A stretch of 64,000 bases of DNA from Mastigias papua (GCA_964019165.1 OZ025283.1:813501-877500); one strand, 5' to 3'; shown: positions 47,301-59,094, numbered from the stretch's first letter. Program-made: numbers and translations. Notes: generated by a model not told the origin, from the letters alone.

Positions 47301-49056
47301 GCAAGTGTGGGTCTGGAATTTCTGCAGATACCAACCGATCAACATCTTGTGCTGTTCGTGGTTTGTCAGCATCTGCTAGAAATAAGACCATGTGTGCATG
47401 AGGCAAACCTCTTTTTTGAAACTCAATTGTATACACATATGCAGTCACATGTCCCAGTACATGACTCTCAAGAACATCATTGAGAAGTTCCTTCAGTTTT
47501 AAGTGGAAGACACGACTGACAATGTCTGGCCTGTCACTTGCAGTCTGATGTGGAAGTAAATTGTCCTGAATTTCAGGCCACTTTGGGTTTGCTGTCATTG
47601 TGAGGAAAATGTCAGGTTTCCCATGTTTTGTTACAATTGTCATCGCATCTTGGTACTTTTGGTACATGTTTCTTTGACTGCCTTCAAAGCTTGATGGTAG
47701 GATGATGATGCGACCTACATTCACATCTTCAGCTTGGGCACGTCTGCCTAAATGATCCATCAAGCCTTGGTATGATTCAACACGCAGTTGTTGCTGGTGT
47801 GATCCGATGTAGGCTAATTCATTTCCCTCTATTTTTGTGAATGCATCAACCAGATACTGTTGAAACAACAGACGGGAAAGATGAATGGTGGAGAAGTTGT
47901 CACGCACAGCAATTCTGAAAGCATAAAACTCATTTAATGTGAGTCGTGCTCTGCGTCTTGCCCCCTGCTGCCTTTCATTGGCTACAACATGTCTTTGAAT
48001 GTTGACACTCCAGCCCATGTCTCCATGGAAGAACAGCAAGGGGTAAGTCAATGGGTCGGCATTTGGTGATGTTGCCTTGATCTTGACTGTGTTTGGTGCA
48101 TTAGGTTGAGCAGGATACACTTCAAGATCTCGGTCAGCTGGATTTGGTGCAGCACCATCATTTCCAATATAGACTGCTGCAATCTCTGTTGTGGTGGGAT
48201 TAGCATATCGCCTGTCTTGAAATGGTCGTGTTGCAATGATCATTTTGACAGGGCGAACAGGCTGATTGTTTGCAGCAGCAGTTTGCCTCTCCTGTTGAAG
48301 AATCTGACCCATATTCTGATATTGCCGTGCATATGGATTGATAGCAAGTAGTTCATCCTGTAGAAGCTGCATGATTTGAGGCTGGAGGTTTTGATTGCGT
48401 GGATCATTGGTCCTCTGGTACATTGCTTCGTTGGTGTCAAGGATGTACAACTGTGCATACTGCGGTGGCTGACCTTGTGGAGCTTCTTGTGCAGCTGTGA
48501 GATGGTAGGCCTGACCATGAATTGTTACAACTCTTGGCCCCCTACCTGCATGTTCACTCAGTGTTGCATTCCAAGAAGCCATTGACATCGCAGCATTGTA
48601 GTGGCGAATGTTTTCCAAGAAGTGCCGGGAATGTGCTGTGTCACCGCTGAAAAGCTCCACAATATTGTGTGATGGGAGCTGAATTGCTGGTAAGGTGACT
48701 TTTCCCTGGAAACAGCATCTGGTGAAGATGTGTTGTGCATTGCACTCCTCCTGGAAATATTTCGCTGCACAGTGTGGACATCTGTTGTTCATGTCACCAA
48801 GGCGATGTGGTGCAGGTAACTGAATGACATTATCTTCCTGGGGAAGGTCTGGCTGTTGTGCACCTTGTGGAATGGCAGCATTTGCAGCTGGATTTTGCAG
48901 CCGCAAGTCAGCAAGGTCATTCACTGCAGCAATGATAGGAGGATCATGATCATGGTGTGCAGCTGGATTGTGTACTTGCCGTCGGTCATGCATCAGGTTA
49001 CGATAGTGTACCTGTCTCCGTCTATCAACAACTCGGGATCGCCGTAGACGGGGCAT
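44324..49056 (-). CDS. Helitron Rep-helicase, two exons, open
   Basis: Exon 1 is 49,056-45,088 and exon 2 is 44,740-44,324, with a 347-base intron (donor GTACAG, acceptor CATGTTAG, phase 0). The product is 1,461 residues. It should nick, transfer and unwind DNA for rolling-circle transposition. Order: a Cys/His zinc-binding region near residues 90-125 (CPHCAAKYF, CCFQGKV); Rep motif 1 TMTANPKW near 489; the HUH motif GLPHAHMV near 552; the two-tyrosine motif KYIFKYIHKG near 689; then a Pif1-type helicase with Walker A GPAGTGKT near 1033, Walker B IWDEAS near 1111, GGDFRQVLPVV near 1146, and in exon 2 NKAQGQSL and VAVSRA. The join across the intron restores a conserved helicase stretch. An in-frame TAA two codons upstream fixes the start Met. 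No stop or frameshift is present. No OTU or endonuclease extension is seen. Confidence 0.93.
44741..45087 (-). other. Intron of the Rep-helicase gene
   Basis: GT at 45,087 and AG at 44,741, AT-rich, with a stop (TAG at 45,076) reached on read-through. Splicing joins LELK to VGATIILLRN, giving uninterrupted helicase homology. Confidence 0.85.
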
Positions 49057-49860
49057 AGTTTAATAGCTGTGTATTGAAATGAAAATACCGATAGGAGGAG
49101 ATAGAAAAAGTGATAATACTGTTTTAGCATATTGTTCTCTACGTCGACCTATTGTGCATTGTTGATGGTGAGTACTATAATGGTATTGAATATAGCGGTA
49201 ATCTAGCATTGTGTGAAGAATAGTGCAGACAATATGAAAGGGAAATTGACTGATACAATGTAGTTGTGGAAAAAGGTTGGACATACTTTCATTGGCCCCC
49301 TATATTGTAACTCTATTCTAGGTGGCCCCTTTGCTAAGTCCAAAAAGAGTTGATGATCCCTCTTTATTTGTTGTGGAGCTCTACCTTAGAGTGATAAGGA
49401 AAGGTCCTTGAGAATGGTGCTGTGTAGAAGTAATCATATATAGTGTAGAATTAAAATATTCATCAAAGCCTATTGTTTTTGGTAGTTAACATGCATAAAT
49501 ATGGTTTGGTCATATCTGTATTACAATGTAGGTGATGTATCATGCGTGGTGTGTGTGCTGCATTGAAGAGGTAGATGGACATAAATTGTTGTGCTAGTTA
49601 AGTGGCATGAAATTCCATGTATGGATGGAATATACTGAGACATGAAGGATATTCAGGATTGGTCTTATGCAAAATTGACTGCATGCAATGTAGAGAGAAA
49701 AAGATCATGGGAAGGATGTAGCTTGTAGCTCATAGCCATAGGCAGATCCAGAGTGTGGGTTTGAATGTGGCTATGTTGGAAAAATACTGTGGAGAGGGGA
49801 ACTCTGTATGATTTTCTTTGCTTGCAAGTAGATAGTTGTTAAAAGATTTCTGCAATGTAA
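49057..49860. other. Upstream region of the Rep-helicase gene
   Basis: Likely promoter side of the minus-strand Rep-helicase. Only short frames, including a 74-codon minus-strand one at 49,284-49,060 without motif. No TATA box could be called with confidence. Confidence 0.35.
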
Positions 49861-49890
49861 ATTCTTATTTGAATGAAATGAATATTAACG

Positions 49891-50308
49891 TTAATGAATA
49901 GTAATCGTAGCTGTAAAAGTAAGACAGTGTATATAAATAAGAGAATAAAATGACATAGAAGTGGCAATGAATTGATGCAGATTGTGCTGCTTTGATGCTG
50001 TTATGTATATCTAAAACCTGTCCACAGTGTTTAGGGTTTGAAGAGAAAAGAAGATGATAATGGTGTTTTTGACATGAAAGTGATAAAGACAGGAGGAAGA
50101 CATGGTTGTTGTTGTGGCTGTTACCTGCTGACACTGCTATGCTGGTGTCAACTTGAAAGTGAGTTATTGGTAGTATGTAGGTTGATGAGATAGTGGTGAA
50201 ATGTGTTTCTGATAAGTAAGTGTCTGCATTCACATTGATCCAAAGTGGCAGGGGAAAACCCAGGTTGCGTAAATAGGCACCTTGAAGGGTCTTATCGGGA
50301 ACATCCAC
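49891..50308 (-). CDS. Possible small gene in unit 2, 67 residues
   Basis: The minus-strand frame from Met at 50,308 begins MDVPDKTLQGAYLRNLGFPL and looks coding for about 61 codons. There a GTAACA donor (50,124) and a TTTTACAG acceptor (49,911) would remove a low-complexity stretch and end after seven more residues. Unspliced, the frame gives 147 residues with a Ser/His/Tyr-rich tail that looks less natural. No family is recognised. The evidence is weak. Confidence 0.25.
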
Positions 50309-50309
50309 T

Positions 50310-50734
50310 GTAGTACTATTTAAGGTGTTGTGAATAGAAGTGTGAAGTGTTGTACATAGTGTTGTCTTTCAAAGAAAAATGAAGCTCAAATCGGGCAACA
50401 GTTAAGAAAGAAGTAAAGAGAACAGGTAGGCTGAGGTTCAAAAGTAATCTTGAAAAATCCATTGTTGCGAGCAAATTAGTAATTGAATTGGAAACAAAAT
50501 AGAAAACACACCTATCTCTGAAATGGTTTTAATTGAAAATTGAAGTGCTAATCTCATAGGTGCTCTGTTGCTATAGGAATTTGAAGAGGTTTTGAGAAAC
50601 ACTCAAGAAACAATAAAGGCTGGATATGAGAAAATAGTAAGAAACATTGAGGCTGAAGGGGGAAAAAGTGTGTGTTGTGTACAAAAACCACATAATCCTG
50701 AAAGTGATGTGGATTATCTAATAAGTGTATCTAA
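50310..50734. other. Unassigned sequence inside unit 2
   Basis: A plus-strand 63-codon frame (50,592-50,783) runs into the next MITE. No motif. Confidence 0.35.
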
Positions 50735-51959
50735 GGGAGTGGTCATAAAGTATCTGCTATATGGGGGTGGGTGGTTTTTCTAACATTTACCAAATAGATT
50801 TGTGGCCCATCCTAGATGTATGTCTAATTTTTTGTGGCCCAATAGCAAACTCGGGATATTTTTCATGACACAATAAACCCTGTAGCCAGGCCTGTGCTTC
50901 AGGGGTTGCAGAAGAGAGCATATTCCAGACTTTTATGCCATCACAATTGTCAATATTAAATGGATAAATATGTTGAAAAGGGAAGACTGAACTGCATTGT
51001 AAATGCCAAAACTGAGATAAACCAAATGTTAGGATATATATCCTAAATATAAAGCAATAATGAAAAACTGCAGAAAAATTTCCAGGGGTAGCAAACAGCT
51101 GGGAGTCTGTTGTCCAAGGGTGGCATTTGTCACCCAATGCAACCTCATAGTTATGGCCTGCACCCATATAACATTGTTAAATAAAGTTTCTACAAAATAA
51201 AAAACCGCTACGAAAAGATGTTTTTTGACAGTTCTGAAGAAGAAGATGAACATCAGTTTCATGAAGTTCGTGTTCATAAAAAATTGTTCTTGTATAAAAA
51301 ATTGTAGTATAGCCATAAATCAGTTGTAGTGAGCAGTGTTGGGCTGACAGTTGGAAAAGATTACAACTTTGGACAGTGCAGTGGTACTGTAGTGTGTCTA
51401 CTCTTTGGTGCCTAATAGAGGGGGTTGGAATAGTTGGGGGGGTTGGAAAATCCCCAAAACCTAATTAGCGGGGGGGGTTGGAATAGATGGGGGGGTTGGA
51501 AAATTGGCTTAAATTTAATAGACAGGGGTATTGAAAAAGCTTCTAAGCAGTGCAACGTTTTCTGAAACCAATAATAGCAAATAAGAACAAACGAAGACAA
51601 AGAAAAATAATTATTCACGTCATTCATAAAAGTTCTTTTATGACATTTTCCCAAAATTTAATAGCCGGGGGGTTGGAATAAGCATGTCCTGGCTGGAAAA
51701 TTTTGAAAAAATTAATTAGCGGGGGGGACGTCTATTAGGCACTAAAGAGTACATCTGCTGGAGAGCCAATGCTGGTACCAATTGCAAATTAGCCACCTAT
51801 ATATTTGATTTAAAATTTGACATTTGTTATTACATTCTCCATGGCCCCAAAGAATGGGCCTGACTATTGTTTATAGCCTCATAAAGGTAAGGTAGAGTTT
51901 TTCATGGCCCAGCCAAATATCATGAACCCCCATATAGCAGATACTTTATGAGTACTCCC
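50735..51959. mobile_element. 1,225-bp MITE with TAA target duplication (PIF/Harbinger type)
   Basis: The ends GGGAGTGGTCATAAAGTATC and, inverted, GGGAGTACTCATAAAGTATC continue to match for 34 bases with two differences. TAA flanks both sides (50,732-50,734; 51,960-51,962). No intact transposase is present. Minus-strand frames of 95 and 126 codons (51,316-50,787) are unrecognised. It holds a smaller MITE, so it is older than that one and younger than unit 2. Confidence 0.85.
51401..51749. mobile_element. 349-bp MITE nested in the larger MITE (TA target, Tc1/mariner type)
   Basis: Inverted repeats CTCTTTGGTGCCTAATAGA and, on the right, CTCTTTAGTGCCTAATAGA when inverted, with TA at both outer edges (51,399-51,400; 51,750-51,751). 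The inside has several short G runs with GGTTGGAATAG phrases. Confidence 0.8.
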
Positions 51960-51962
51960 TAA

Positions 51963-53141
51963 GTGATCGTACGTACAGGTTGTACTGGGTAGTTCATGAT
52001 ATAGAGCAGCAAATACAGTATTTGATTGAAGATATTTTATATGGTGTGTGGCAGGAATAAAGTGTCAGCTGAAACAAAGTCTCAACATGTATTCTAAGAG
52101 TGACACACAGAGTGGCTATCAGTTGCTTTAAGGTGAATGGAACCTTGTTATATCTGTCAGCAAGTTTTCTGTCTGAATGGCGTATGTAGGAGGTCTCTCG
52201 GATGCTTTATACACGAGGTGTCATAATAGTTGGGGGGGGGGGGTGAAAGCTTTTCGACAAATCAATAAATGTGGGATGGTTGTAATCTGGGTAATTTTCC
52301 AGATAGGAAGCCATCATGCTGTAAGTAGTAGAACACCATGTTCTAAGGTGAAATGACTTACTTATAACTAAAAATAAGACTCAAAAAGTGAATGCAATCG
52401 CATATTGTCTTTTCAAAAATACAAAATGAGAAAACCTGTGCCTGACCTATAAGTTATATGGGCATTGACGCCACAACGTACTAACATTAATAAGCGGAGG
52501 GTCTTACTAAGGTCTGGAGGATGGGAAATAATCTGAAAAATTAATAAGGATCACCCCTTGCATTAAGAAGCCGAGAGTACATGTATATTGATCCCAGTGA
52601 AAATTGTACTGGCTATTCACGTGTACAGGAAGGTGGAAGATGAGAGAATAAAGTGAATCAAAAGAAATAACACCCATATCTTACTGAAAACAATTAATGG
52701 TACTGAATGAATGCTGATACAAAGTGTGCAGATTTTACAACTGTTTACATTTAGCGACCAAAATAAGCTGTAAGACGACTTAAGTTCTTAAAGTAGTAAC
52801 AAATGGTAAACGCTAGATACTGAATGCCTGTACATAAAATTGGGCTTGGTAGTAATGTGCAGGTGTTGTAGATCACAAATGTTCAGGCCGTAAAGCTATG
52901 GCCCCGGTCACACTATTTTGGTTGCAAACAAAAACGGATCTGGGTAGCTCCATGATTGGCATTGCGCTCACAGAAGGCTTCCCCGAAAACGGAGGTAACT
53001 GACAGAGCTAAAAAATACTGCAACTCTGTAATGTGACCACAAAAACCGGTACAATTTGAAAATGCTACTGCCAGCGCCAATATAAAAGAAGCTGTCAAGC
53101 AGATGCCTATTTGAGGATCAATATGAATAAAATTTCATAGA
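51963..53141. other. Unassigned sequence inside unit 2
   Basis: Contains a thirteen-base G run at about 52,234 after TCATAATAGTT, possibly another MITE relic. GGCCCCGGTCACACTA at 52,902 resembles a MITE end, but no partner was found. No gene supported. Confidence 0.35.
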
Positions 53142-53415
53142 TACCATAAATCCGTGAATAAGCCCATCCTGGAGTAAGGCTCCCCCCCCCCTCTTCGAGA
53201 TGACGATGAAGACTTAAATAAAGACAAATGGTCAAATTTTGACTGTTCCTTTAATATTATAGAGAGTAGGAGCGTTGCGAAAGAGTTGTCTATGCGAGAT
53301 GTGTCAAATACGTGAATAAGGTCACCTGGAATAAACCATCCCCTCAAATAAGACCCTACCCAAAAACCATCAAAAACAAATAAGCCCCATGGGGCTAAGT
53401 GAAGGATTTACGGTA
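53142..53415. mobile_element. 274-bp MITE (TA target, Tc1/mariner type)
   Basis: The left end TACCATAAATCC and the right end GGATTTACGGTA are inverted partners, with AATAAGCCC-like sequence just inside both. The TA at each edge is the expected target. There is a ten-base C run near 53,184. Confidence 0.7.
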
Positions 53416-56055
53416 TGCAATTCTGATTGCAATGGAGTATTGTAAACAGAGAAGAAAAACAGTTACAGTAGTTGGGAGCAAAACCAGATAAAAACGGAGT
53501 AATGTGAAAATAGTCTGTGTGTATTGTTCTAGGCAGACATGCTTGCCGATCATCTATCCACACCATTGCTTCGCTTTGTACGAATAATATAAGTGCCAAA
53601 CGTCCACTTGTTTAAGTGAGACATAAATAAACAGTTATCGGTAGGAGCTTACAAATGGATGGGTAATGAGCAGTAAGTAGAAAATAAGAAAACGTATAGA
53701 AGAAATAACCAGTGTGTTGAAACTGACTCATTAAAATATATCGCAAATGCACGGTATAAAACAGAACTTATGTAGAATAGCTAAATCAAATGATAAATAC
53801 TAATACTCTATACTGTGCTATAGGTTTCAAGCGTATCATAAAACTGTGAAGGGACTTTTCCCTGGACCATAAATCCAGATCGCTTACCTAAAACTAATAG
53901 ATGCAAAGGTGCACCAATATATACTACCATAGCCTTGTAAAGGAACAGTAAGGAATGGATGATGGGAACAGTGCGTTCGGGAAAAACCACTCCACATTTC
54001 GTCTTACTATCTACAAATACATAAACTAAATACGAAAATTCCAACCTGTAATGGTTCATCTAAGTCCGACCCCACGCCCTAAACACTGAGACCCTGTGGT
54101 TGACAAAATATTGGCCATGTGGGCTAGAAAGTTACAATTGTATAGTATAGGAGTGTTGGAGAGATTAAACATGTTAAATCTGGAAAAGTGAGTGAAACAC
54201 AACAGTTGGCTGTTTGTGTGTCTTCAAGCACAAATTTCAAGTGCCGGGAATGTTTAGTTCATAAAAGTACATGGCAAAATCAAGGTAAGCATGTTGTATA
54301 TGTAAACTGACATTGCAAACGAAACATATGATAATGTGGGGGAAGGAGCCTGCTTTACACAATATGGGTCTCAAGTGAAGGCGCGGAATATTCGTGAAAA
54401 AAATCACGGCATTTGCGCAGCAAGAGGCACTAACGGAGACAGTGACTATAGGAATTAGTGCGAATATAAAATATGACCTAGTAATAGGACAGGAGTAACA
54501 TACCTGGTAATACAACGTGAAAAGTTGTCTGGCTTCACCAATACGACGATCGTCTCAGTGAACAGCTAGTAAACTGACAGCAGTTACACGAAAACTCCCT
54601 AAAGTGAAAGCAGCAATTCTTGCGGAAGTGGAGAAGTTCTGGCAAAAGTATATCCGCTGCGCAATGCTATGGAGACATGACAGGTGATGGAAAGCAGATA
54701 TCTGGAACTGTCAGATAGAATGTGGACAAAGGACGGGAAACAAAGAAAGACAGTTGGACAGAAAGTAGCATGTCTGGGAAAGAAGGCACAAGAACAATAT
54801 AGGGCTGTTGAATATGTAGGTCATGACGTGGAGGTGGATGGTTGTACACGTGTGTTGCGATCCTGCACGATCGTAACCGATCTTACACTCTAGTGTAGAT
54901 ACACTCCTTCCTTATATAAGAATAGCTAAATTGTTTCCGAGCCTCAATATTCTTAACTTTATGTGATTTTGAGTCTAGAATTATTATTAAAGTAGTCTTA
55001 ACTACCAAAGGTGGACCTTCACCTAATAAGTGAAGAAATACAATCCAGGTTTTGTTGATGTGTTACTACATGACGAAACTAAGCAATAATTTATACTTTG
55101 TATGGATGATGCGAAAGTATAGTTGAAAGCAGTATTATAACTGCGATACAAAAAAATTCTTCTCTTGATGAACTTTGAGCCTGGTATTATACGTAGATTA
55201 GTCCTAAATTTCAGCAATTTCGAGACTCAATATTCTTATAAACTTTATTTCTATAAAAATAAAGATTGCAGTACTTAACGTCTAAACGTGAATGTGTATA
55301 TTTTGGGTGTGTATAAACAAAAAGAAATTGTAATCGACAGTTGAGGGGTTTCAGGAGAATACGCTATTAATTACAGCCCCCCCCCAACGCGGAAGATAGG
55401 ATCATTGAGGTAATACAAGAGAAGTGTAGTATGAAATGATTTGATGCAGAATACAATTTAAATGAAAGTTACACTAACATATGTATATGTATATGTTCAG
55501 TAAACTACCACAACTATAATGTTGAGTACCTTGCTTTTGCTGACAATTTATGATTATTGAATCATCTTAAAGTATTCTTTGCAATATCGAAATGGTATAG
55601 TTTCCAACCCTTCAGGTTTTTCAACCCTCCTCTAATGAGTATAATTCAGCACAGTTTCTAGGCCCCCCAAATAGTCCTACCCCCTGTTTATTCATGATTC
55701 ATGAGTACTGGTTGTACTAACTGTAGGGGATAGAGAGGTGTAGTTTTTCTCGATAAATGTGTGGTATGTAGTAGAGGGTGGAAGGTAGGAGAAGTGGAAG
55801 GGGCGTACACTGTGTGTGTCATTATCGTACATTGATATAGAATGGAACATCATGCTACATTCTGTTTGTAAGAGGAGTGAGCAAATCAAGTGGAAAGTTG
55901 ATGGAAGGTAGTAGAATTTGAATGGAGTAAGGAGAAATTGGTTGGGAACACGTGAAGGGAAGTGAAAGGGTGTTATGTGAAAAAGGATCGGGAGTAAAAG
56001 TTGGTCCTATCTATCTATAAGCCCCTATCTACAAATGAAAAAGTTGTGCGCCTAT
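53416..56055. other. Unassigned stretch inside unit 2
   Basis: Several 60-90 codon frames on the minus strand (54,059-53,808; 54,515-54,237; 55,889-55,692) lack motifs. A minus-strand piece near 54,550-54,500 reads RIGEARQLFTLYYQ before a GTATGT donor and may be an exon of another cargo gene, but I could not assemble it. CTCAATATTCTTA recurs at 54,945 and 55,224. Confidence 0.35.
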
Positions 56056-56851
56056 TTACAAATGTACAACTATCCTACTATTCGTTATATGTAGTACTTG
56101 TCTCTCGTCTTTGGTGGTTTTGGTGTAGTGTCCGTCTGCGCTATGTCCGATTGCTTGTGATTTAGTCTTATGTCCCTTTTGTCTTCTCTTCTTTGGGCGT
56201 CGTAGGTTGATGAATAAGGATGTTGTAGATCTGCAATAAAAACATAGTTAAGAGTGTGTGATCACAGAAAAGATTGAAGTGCATATATGTATAATTGTAA
56301 AAAGTTACAAAAAATGAAGAGAATATGGCTATGTACATAAGAGGATAAGGCTAATGACGGGTAGTCGTATGGTAGCCTGAGAGACCTGAGAGTGGTAGTA
56401 TTCAGGTGTTGGATGTGATAGTATAGTAGTTAAATTAACACTACAGATAAAACGTACTTTAGGTCTTTTATTGTTTGTCCCTGTTCATCCACGAAATGGA
56501 ATCTGGCTCTTTTCTTTATGTCAAAGGCCTTCGCGACTTTCCACTTGAGGGCATGAAAACTAATATCAAGTGGGAATTCTAGTTCCTAGGAGAGAAGACA
56601 GAAGAACGATATTGTCAGGATACATTGTATATAGTGGAAAAGGAGAGTTGTTATGAGTGTATGTAGGTTGGTGAACGGTGAAAAAAAACAGTAGAAATTG
56701 TGAGATGTACCATAAACATCAAAGAATATGGTTAAAGAGCAATGGATTATGAGTTGTATATACTCAGATGATAGATATAGAATTAAGAAAACGTAAAATA
56801 TCTTACCAATTTCTTCTCTCCGAGATGTACCTCGTATGTTCTTGTTGCCAT
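56056..56851 (-). CDS. Three-exon gene for a 115-residue ubiquitin-like (beta-grasp) protein with basic tail
   Basis: Exons on the minus strand: 56,851-56,807, 56,585-56,458 and 56,230-56,056. Donors are GTAAGA and GTACGT. Acceptors are TTCTCTCCTAG and TTTTTATTGCAG. Phases agree (0, then 2). The start MATRTYEVHLGEKKLELEF forms a beta-hairpin, followed by an amphipathic helix SFHALKWKVAKAFDI, a strand RARFHFVDE, a QTIKDLK segment and a last strand SLFINLRR near residues 63-70. This strand-strand-helix-strand-strand order and length suit ubiquitin-like or PB1-like folds. A basic cluster RPKKRRQKGHK follows, a likely nuclear signal or DNA-binding tail. There is no Gly-Gly end, so conjugation is not implied. 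Fold assignment is inference from pattern only. It lies in the 5' half of unit 2, on the same strand as the Rep-helicase. Confidence 0.62.
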
Positions 56852-56859
56852 GGTCGTAT

Positions 56860-57766
56860 ATCTATAATGAAGATATGAATGTAGATGTCTAGGTTGGACG
56901 TGTTTATAAGATGTAAATAGTGTCTCCTCATCTAACCCCCGGTGTTCGTACAGGTTACTATCATGATGTGTATATGGTCAGTGGGTCATCAAAGAGAATA
57001 GAAGTGAGATCCGGGTGGGTTGTATCTTTGATGTGACATGTGTATACATACTATCCAGCGATATGAATGACGTTCGTTAAGGTTCATACATTGCAAGATA
57101 TGTGTACTATAGGTAAGGGCCATGGGCACTTTATTCGGATGTTGGATGTTGGATGGAACCTGGTTGTGACATGGGAACAATATAGTTGGATGGGAAATCC
57201 GAGAGTAAATGGAAAAAGAGTAGTAAATATTGTGGATAATGAGTCTAGTAGTGGTTGGACTGTAGTGTGATATAGGTAGTGAGTTATAATGAGTGTCTGA
57301 TAGAATGAATGAGCTATAAAGTGATGTAGATGAAAGTTACTGATGGTTTACACTTAGAAAGTGTCTACAACGTGGTTGAATTGAATTAAGTTGGCTGTGC
57401 ATGTACTGAAGCTGTGTCAGGTTTGTGAGAGGTGGTGTACTATTGTGGTATGAATGAGTGTTGTAGAAGAAACTATGTAAAGCATACGTCAAAAATATGG
57501 GTTGTCCCGGTAATGTGGGTATCCGGGAGCAGATATGAATGATGTGTGAATATGAGGGAAGAAGTAAGTGAAATAGTAAGTGTAATATCAATGAAAGCGT
57601 GTTAAGTGTAAACTTATGGATCCCTGAAGTAGACGTGAAGAAAGTGATGGTGAAGGGGATGTGTGGGGATTGGAACGAGTGTATAGGGAGTGGTTGAAAG
57701 GGAGGACATATAGAATGGTAATCAGTAGGTAATGGTGAAGGGGTGAGGTCAACGTACAGAAATTGA
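56860..57766. other. Intergenic region between two divergent candidate genes
   Basis: Probable shared 5' region of the minus-strand ubiquitin-like gene and the plus-strand coiled-coil gene. A plus-strand 67-codon frame at 57,067-57,270 (ending GKRVVNIVDNESSSGWTVV) could be a small gene but has no supporting motif. The long minus-strand frame 57,804-57,337 is Ser/Thr/His/Leu-rich low complexity and probably spurious. Confidence 0.35.
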
Positions 57767-58315
57767 ATGGAGCCGGAATTGAGATTAAAGGTTGCTCTCA
57801 GCAAAATGGGCGCTCAAATAAAGAGGGCAGAGAGAAATGCAAAGCTGATGGAAAATAGAATGAAAGTGGCACAAAGAGATTTGGCGCAATTAACAGAGTG
57901 CGTGAATGTGGCCAAGTGGCAAATGGAGGAACTGAAAAAGACATGGGGCAGTGTAGCAAAGGAGGTGGAAGATATGAGAGAGCGAGAGAAGCTGGAGGAA
58001 AGCTTGAGGGACGACGATCTAGAATTTGACGAAATAGACGTGAATGAGAGAACAGATGCGATAGTGGAGAAAATGTCAGAAGATGGAAAAGATAGAGAGG
58101 GCAAGAAGATAGAAGAGTGCGTCATTGAGGCAACACCAGGGAAAGTAAAGGAGACTCAAAGTAAAGGGGGAGATGATGAAAGAATGGTAGAGGATGGGAA
58201 GAAGATAGAAGAGGACATAATGGCAGCAACGTCAGAGGATGGACAGAGGTCTGAAAGTAAGGGAGAAGATGGCATACAGGAAGGAACTGTGGAGGGACAA
58301 CCACTATGGTCGTAA
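57767..58315 (+). CDS. Coiled-coil protein with acidic repeat tail, 182 residues
   Basis: A single open frame from Met at 57,767. Residues 1-80 are a regular Lys/Glu/Leu heptad-like helix (MGAQIKRAERNAKLMENRMK), probably a coiled coil. From residue 100 the chain is acidic and repeats a pattern of EDGK, GKKIEE and an EAT or AAT word twice about 40 residues apart. It ends at TAA 58,313-58,315. AATAAA at 58,528 could be a poly(A) signal. No catalytic motif and no family are recognised. It lies on the opposite strand to the Rep-helicase, inside unit 2, so it may be cargo or an accessory protein. Confidence 0.5.
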   Translation: MEPELRLKVALSKMGAQIKRAERNAKLMENRMKVAQRDLAQLTECVNVAKWQMEELKKTWGSVAKEVEDMREREKLEESLRDDDLEFDEIDVNERTDAIVEKMSEDGKDREGKKIEECVIEATPGKVKETQSKGGDDERMVEDGKKIEEDIMAATSEDGQRSESKGEDGIQEGTVEGQPLWS

Positions 58316-58329
58316 GGTACACGAAGATA

Positions 58330-59090
58330 TAAATTAGTGTAGATTATGATGAATGTAATGTTGTGTGTACTTCACGTACAAGTCATAAGAAATCTTGACA
58401 TTGAACATCGACAGAAATATGTATACGCGTGTCAAAAGTAGAGCTAGACCGTGAAGTATGGTCAGAGTACTGTAACAAAATGAGTGAAACAGAGCGTATA
58501 TGCATGGTATAAAGCTATATTGTGTATAATAAATATGTTATGTATATTGAATAGTGTATTTGGTGTGTTGCTGGTCCTGTCTTATAGATAGGTACTGAGT
58601 ATAAGGTGAAAGAGTAAGCGACTGTTGCGCGTTACGGTACCTATGGCCAAACGTGGAATAACATGTAATGAATACATGTCTTTTTTTGTAAGACAAATGT
58701 CTATAAGAAAATGAGGCTCATATGGCCAAAATCTTAACAAAATCGTAAGACAATCACAAGGCTCAAGGTCAAGAAAACGCTAAGAAAATGACAATTCATC
58801 TCCTTTACATGCCAAAAATTGATATTTATGTAATGTACATATTTACGGAGAGGCCTGAAACGATATCGTATTGGGCCCACATCACTGGTGTCGTGCATAT
58901 GGTGGCAAAATAAAAACAGAGTAGCCAGTTTCAGCCAGTCTATTCCTCTGAAAGTTAAGAAAATCTTAAGAAACTCTAAGCCTCAAAGTCGTGAAAAGGT
59001 ACGAAAATTGAGCCTCAGGAAAAAGTCTTTTTCATACAAAAAACGTGTAAGACATGTGATATATCCCCGCTGGCTAGTATTAATTCACGT
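58330..59090. other. Unassigned sequence inside unit 2
   Basis: A plus-strand 70-codon frame (58,888-59,100) is Lys/Arg/Ser-rich and contains AAGAAAATCTTAAGAAA-type repeats; probably not coding. Confidence 0.35.
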
Positions 59091-59094
59091 GGTA

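Noticed and set aside
45545..47483. Plus-strand frames of 90-139 codons opposite the Rep-helicase
   Set aside because: They are antisense shadows of a strongly conserved minus-strand coding sequence.
52902..52920. A further MITE starting GGCCCCGGTCACACTA
   Set aside because: No inverted partner or target duplication was found within several kilobases.
57337..57804. 155-codon minus-strand frame
   Set aside because: Low-complexity His/Ser/Thr/Leu/Pro composition, no motif, overlaps the start of the better-supported plus-strand gene.
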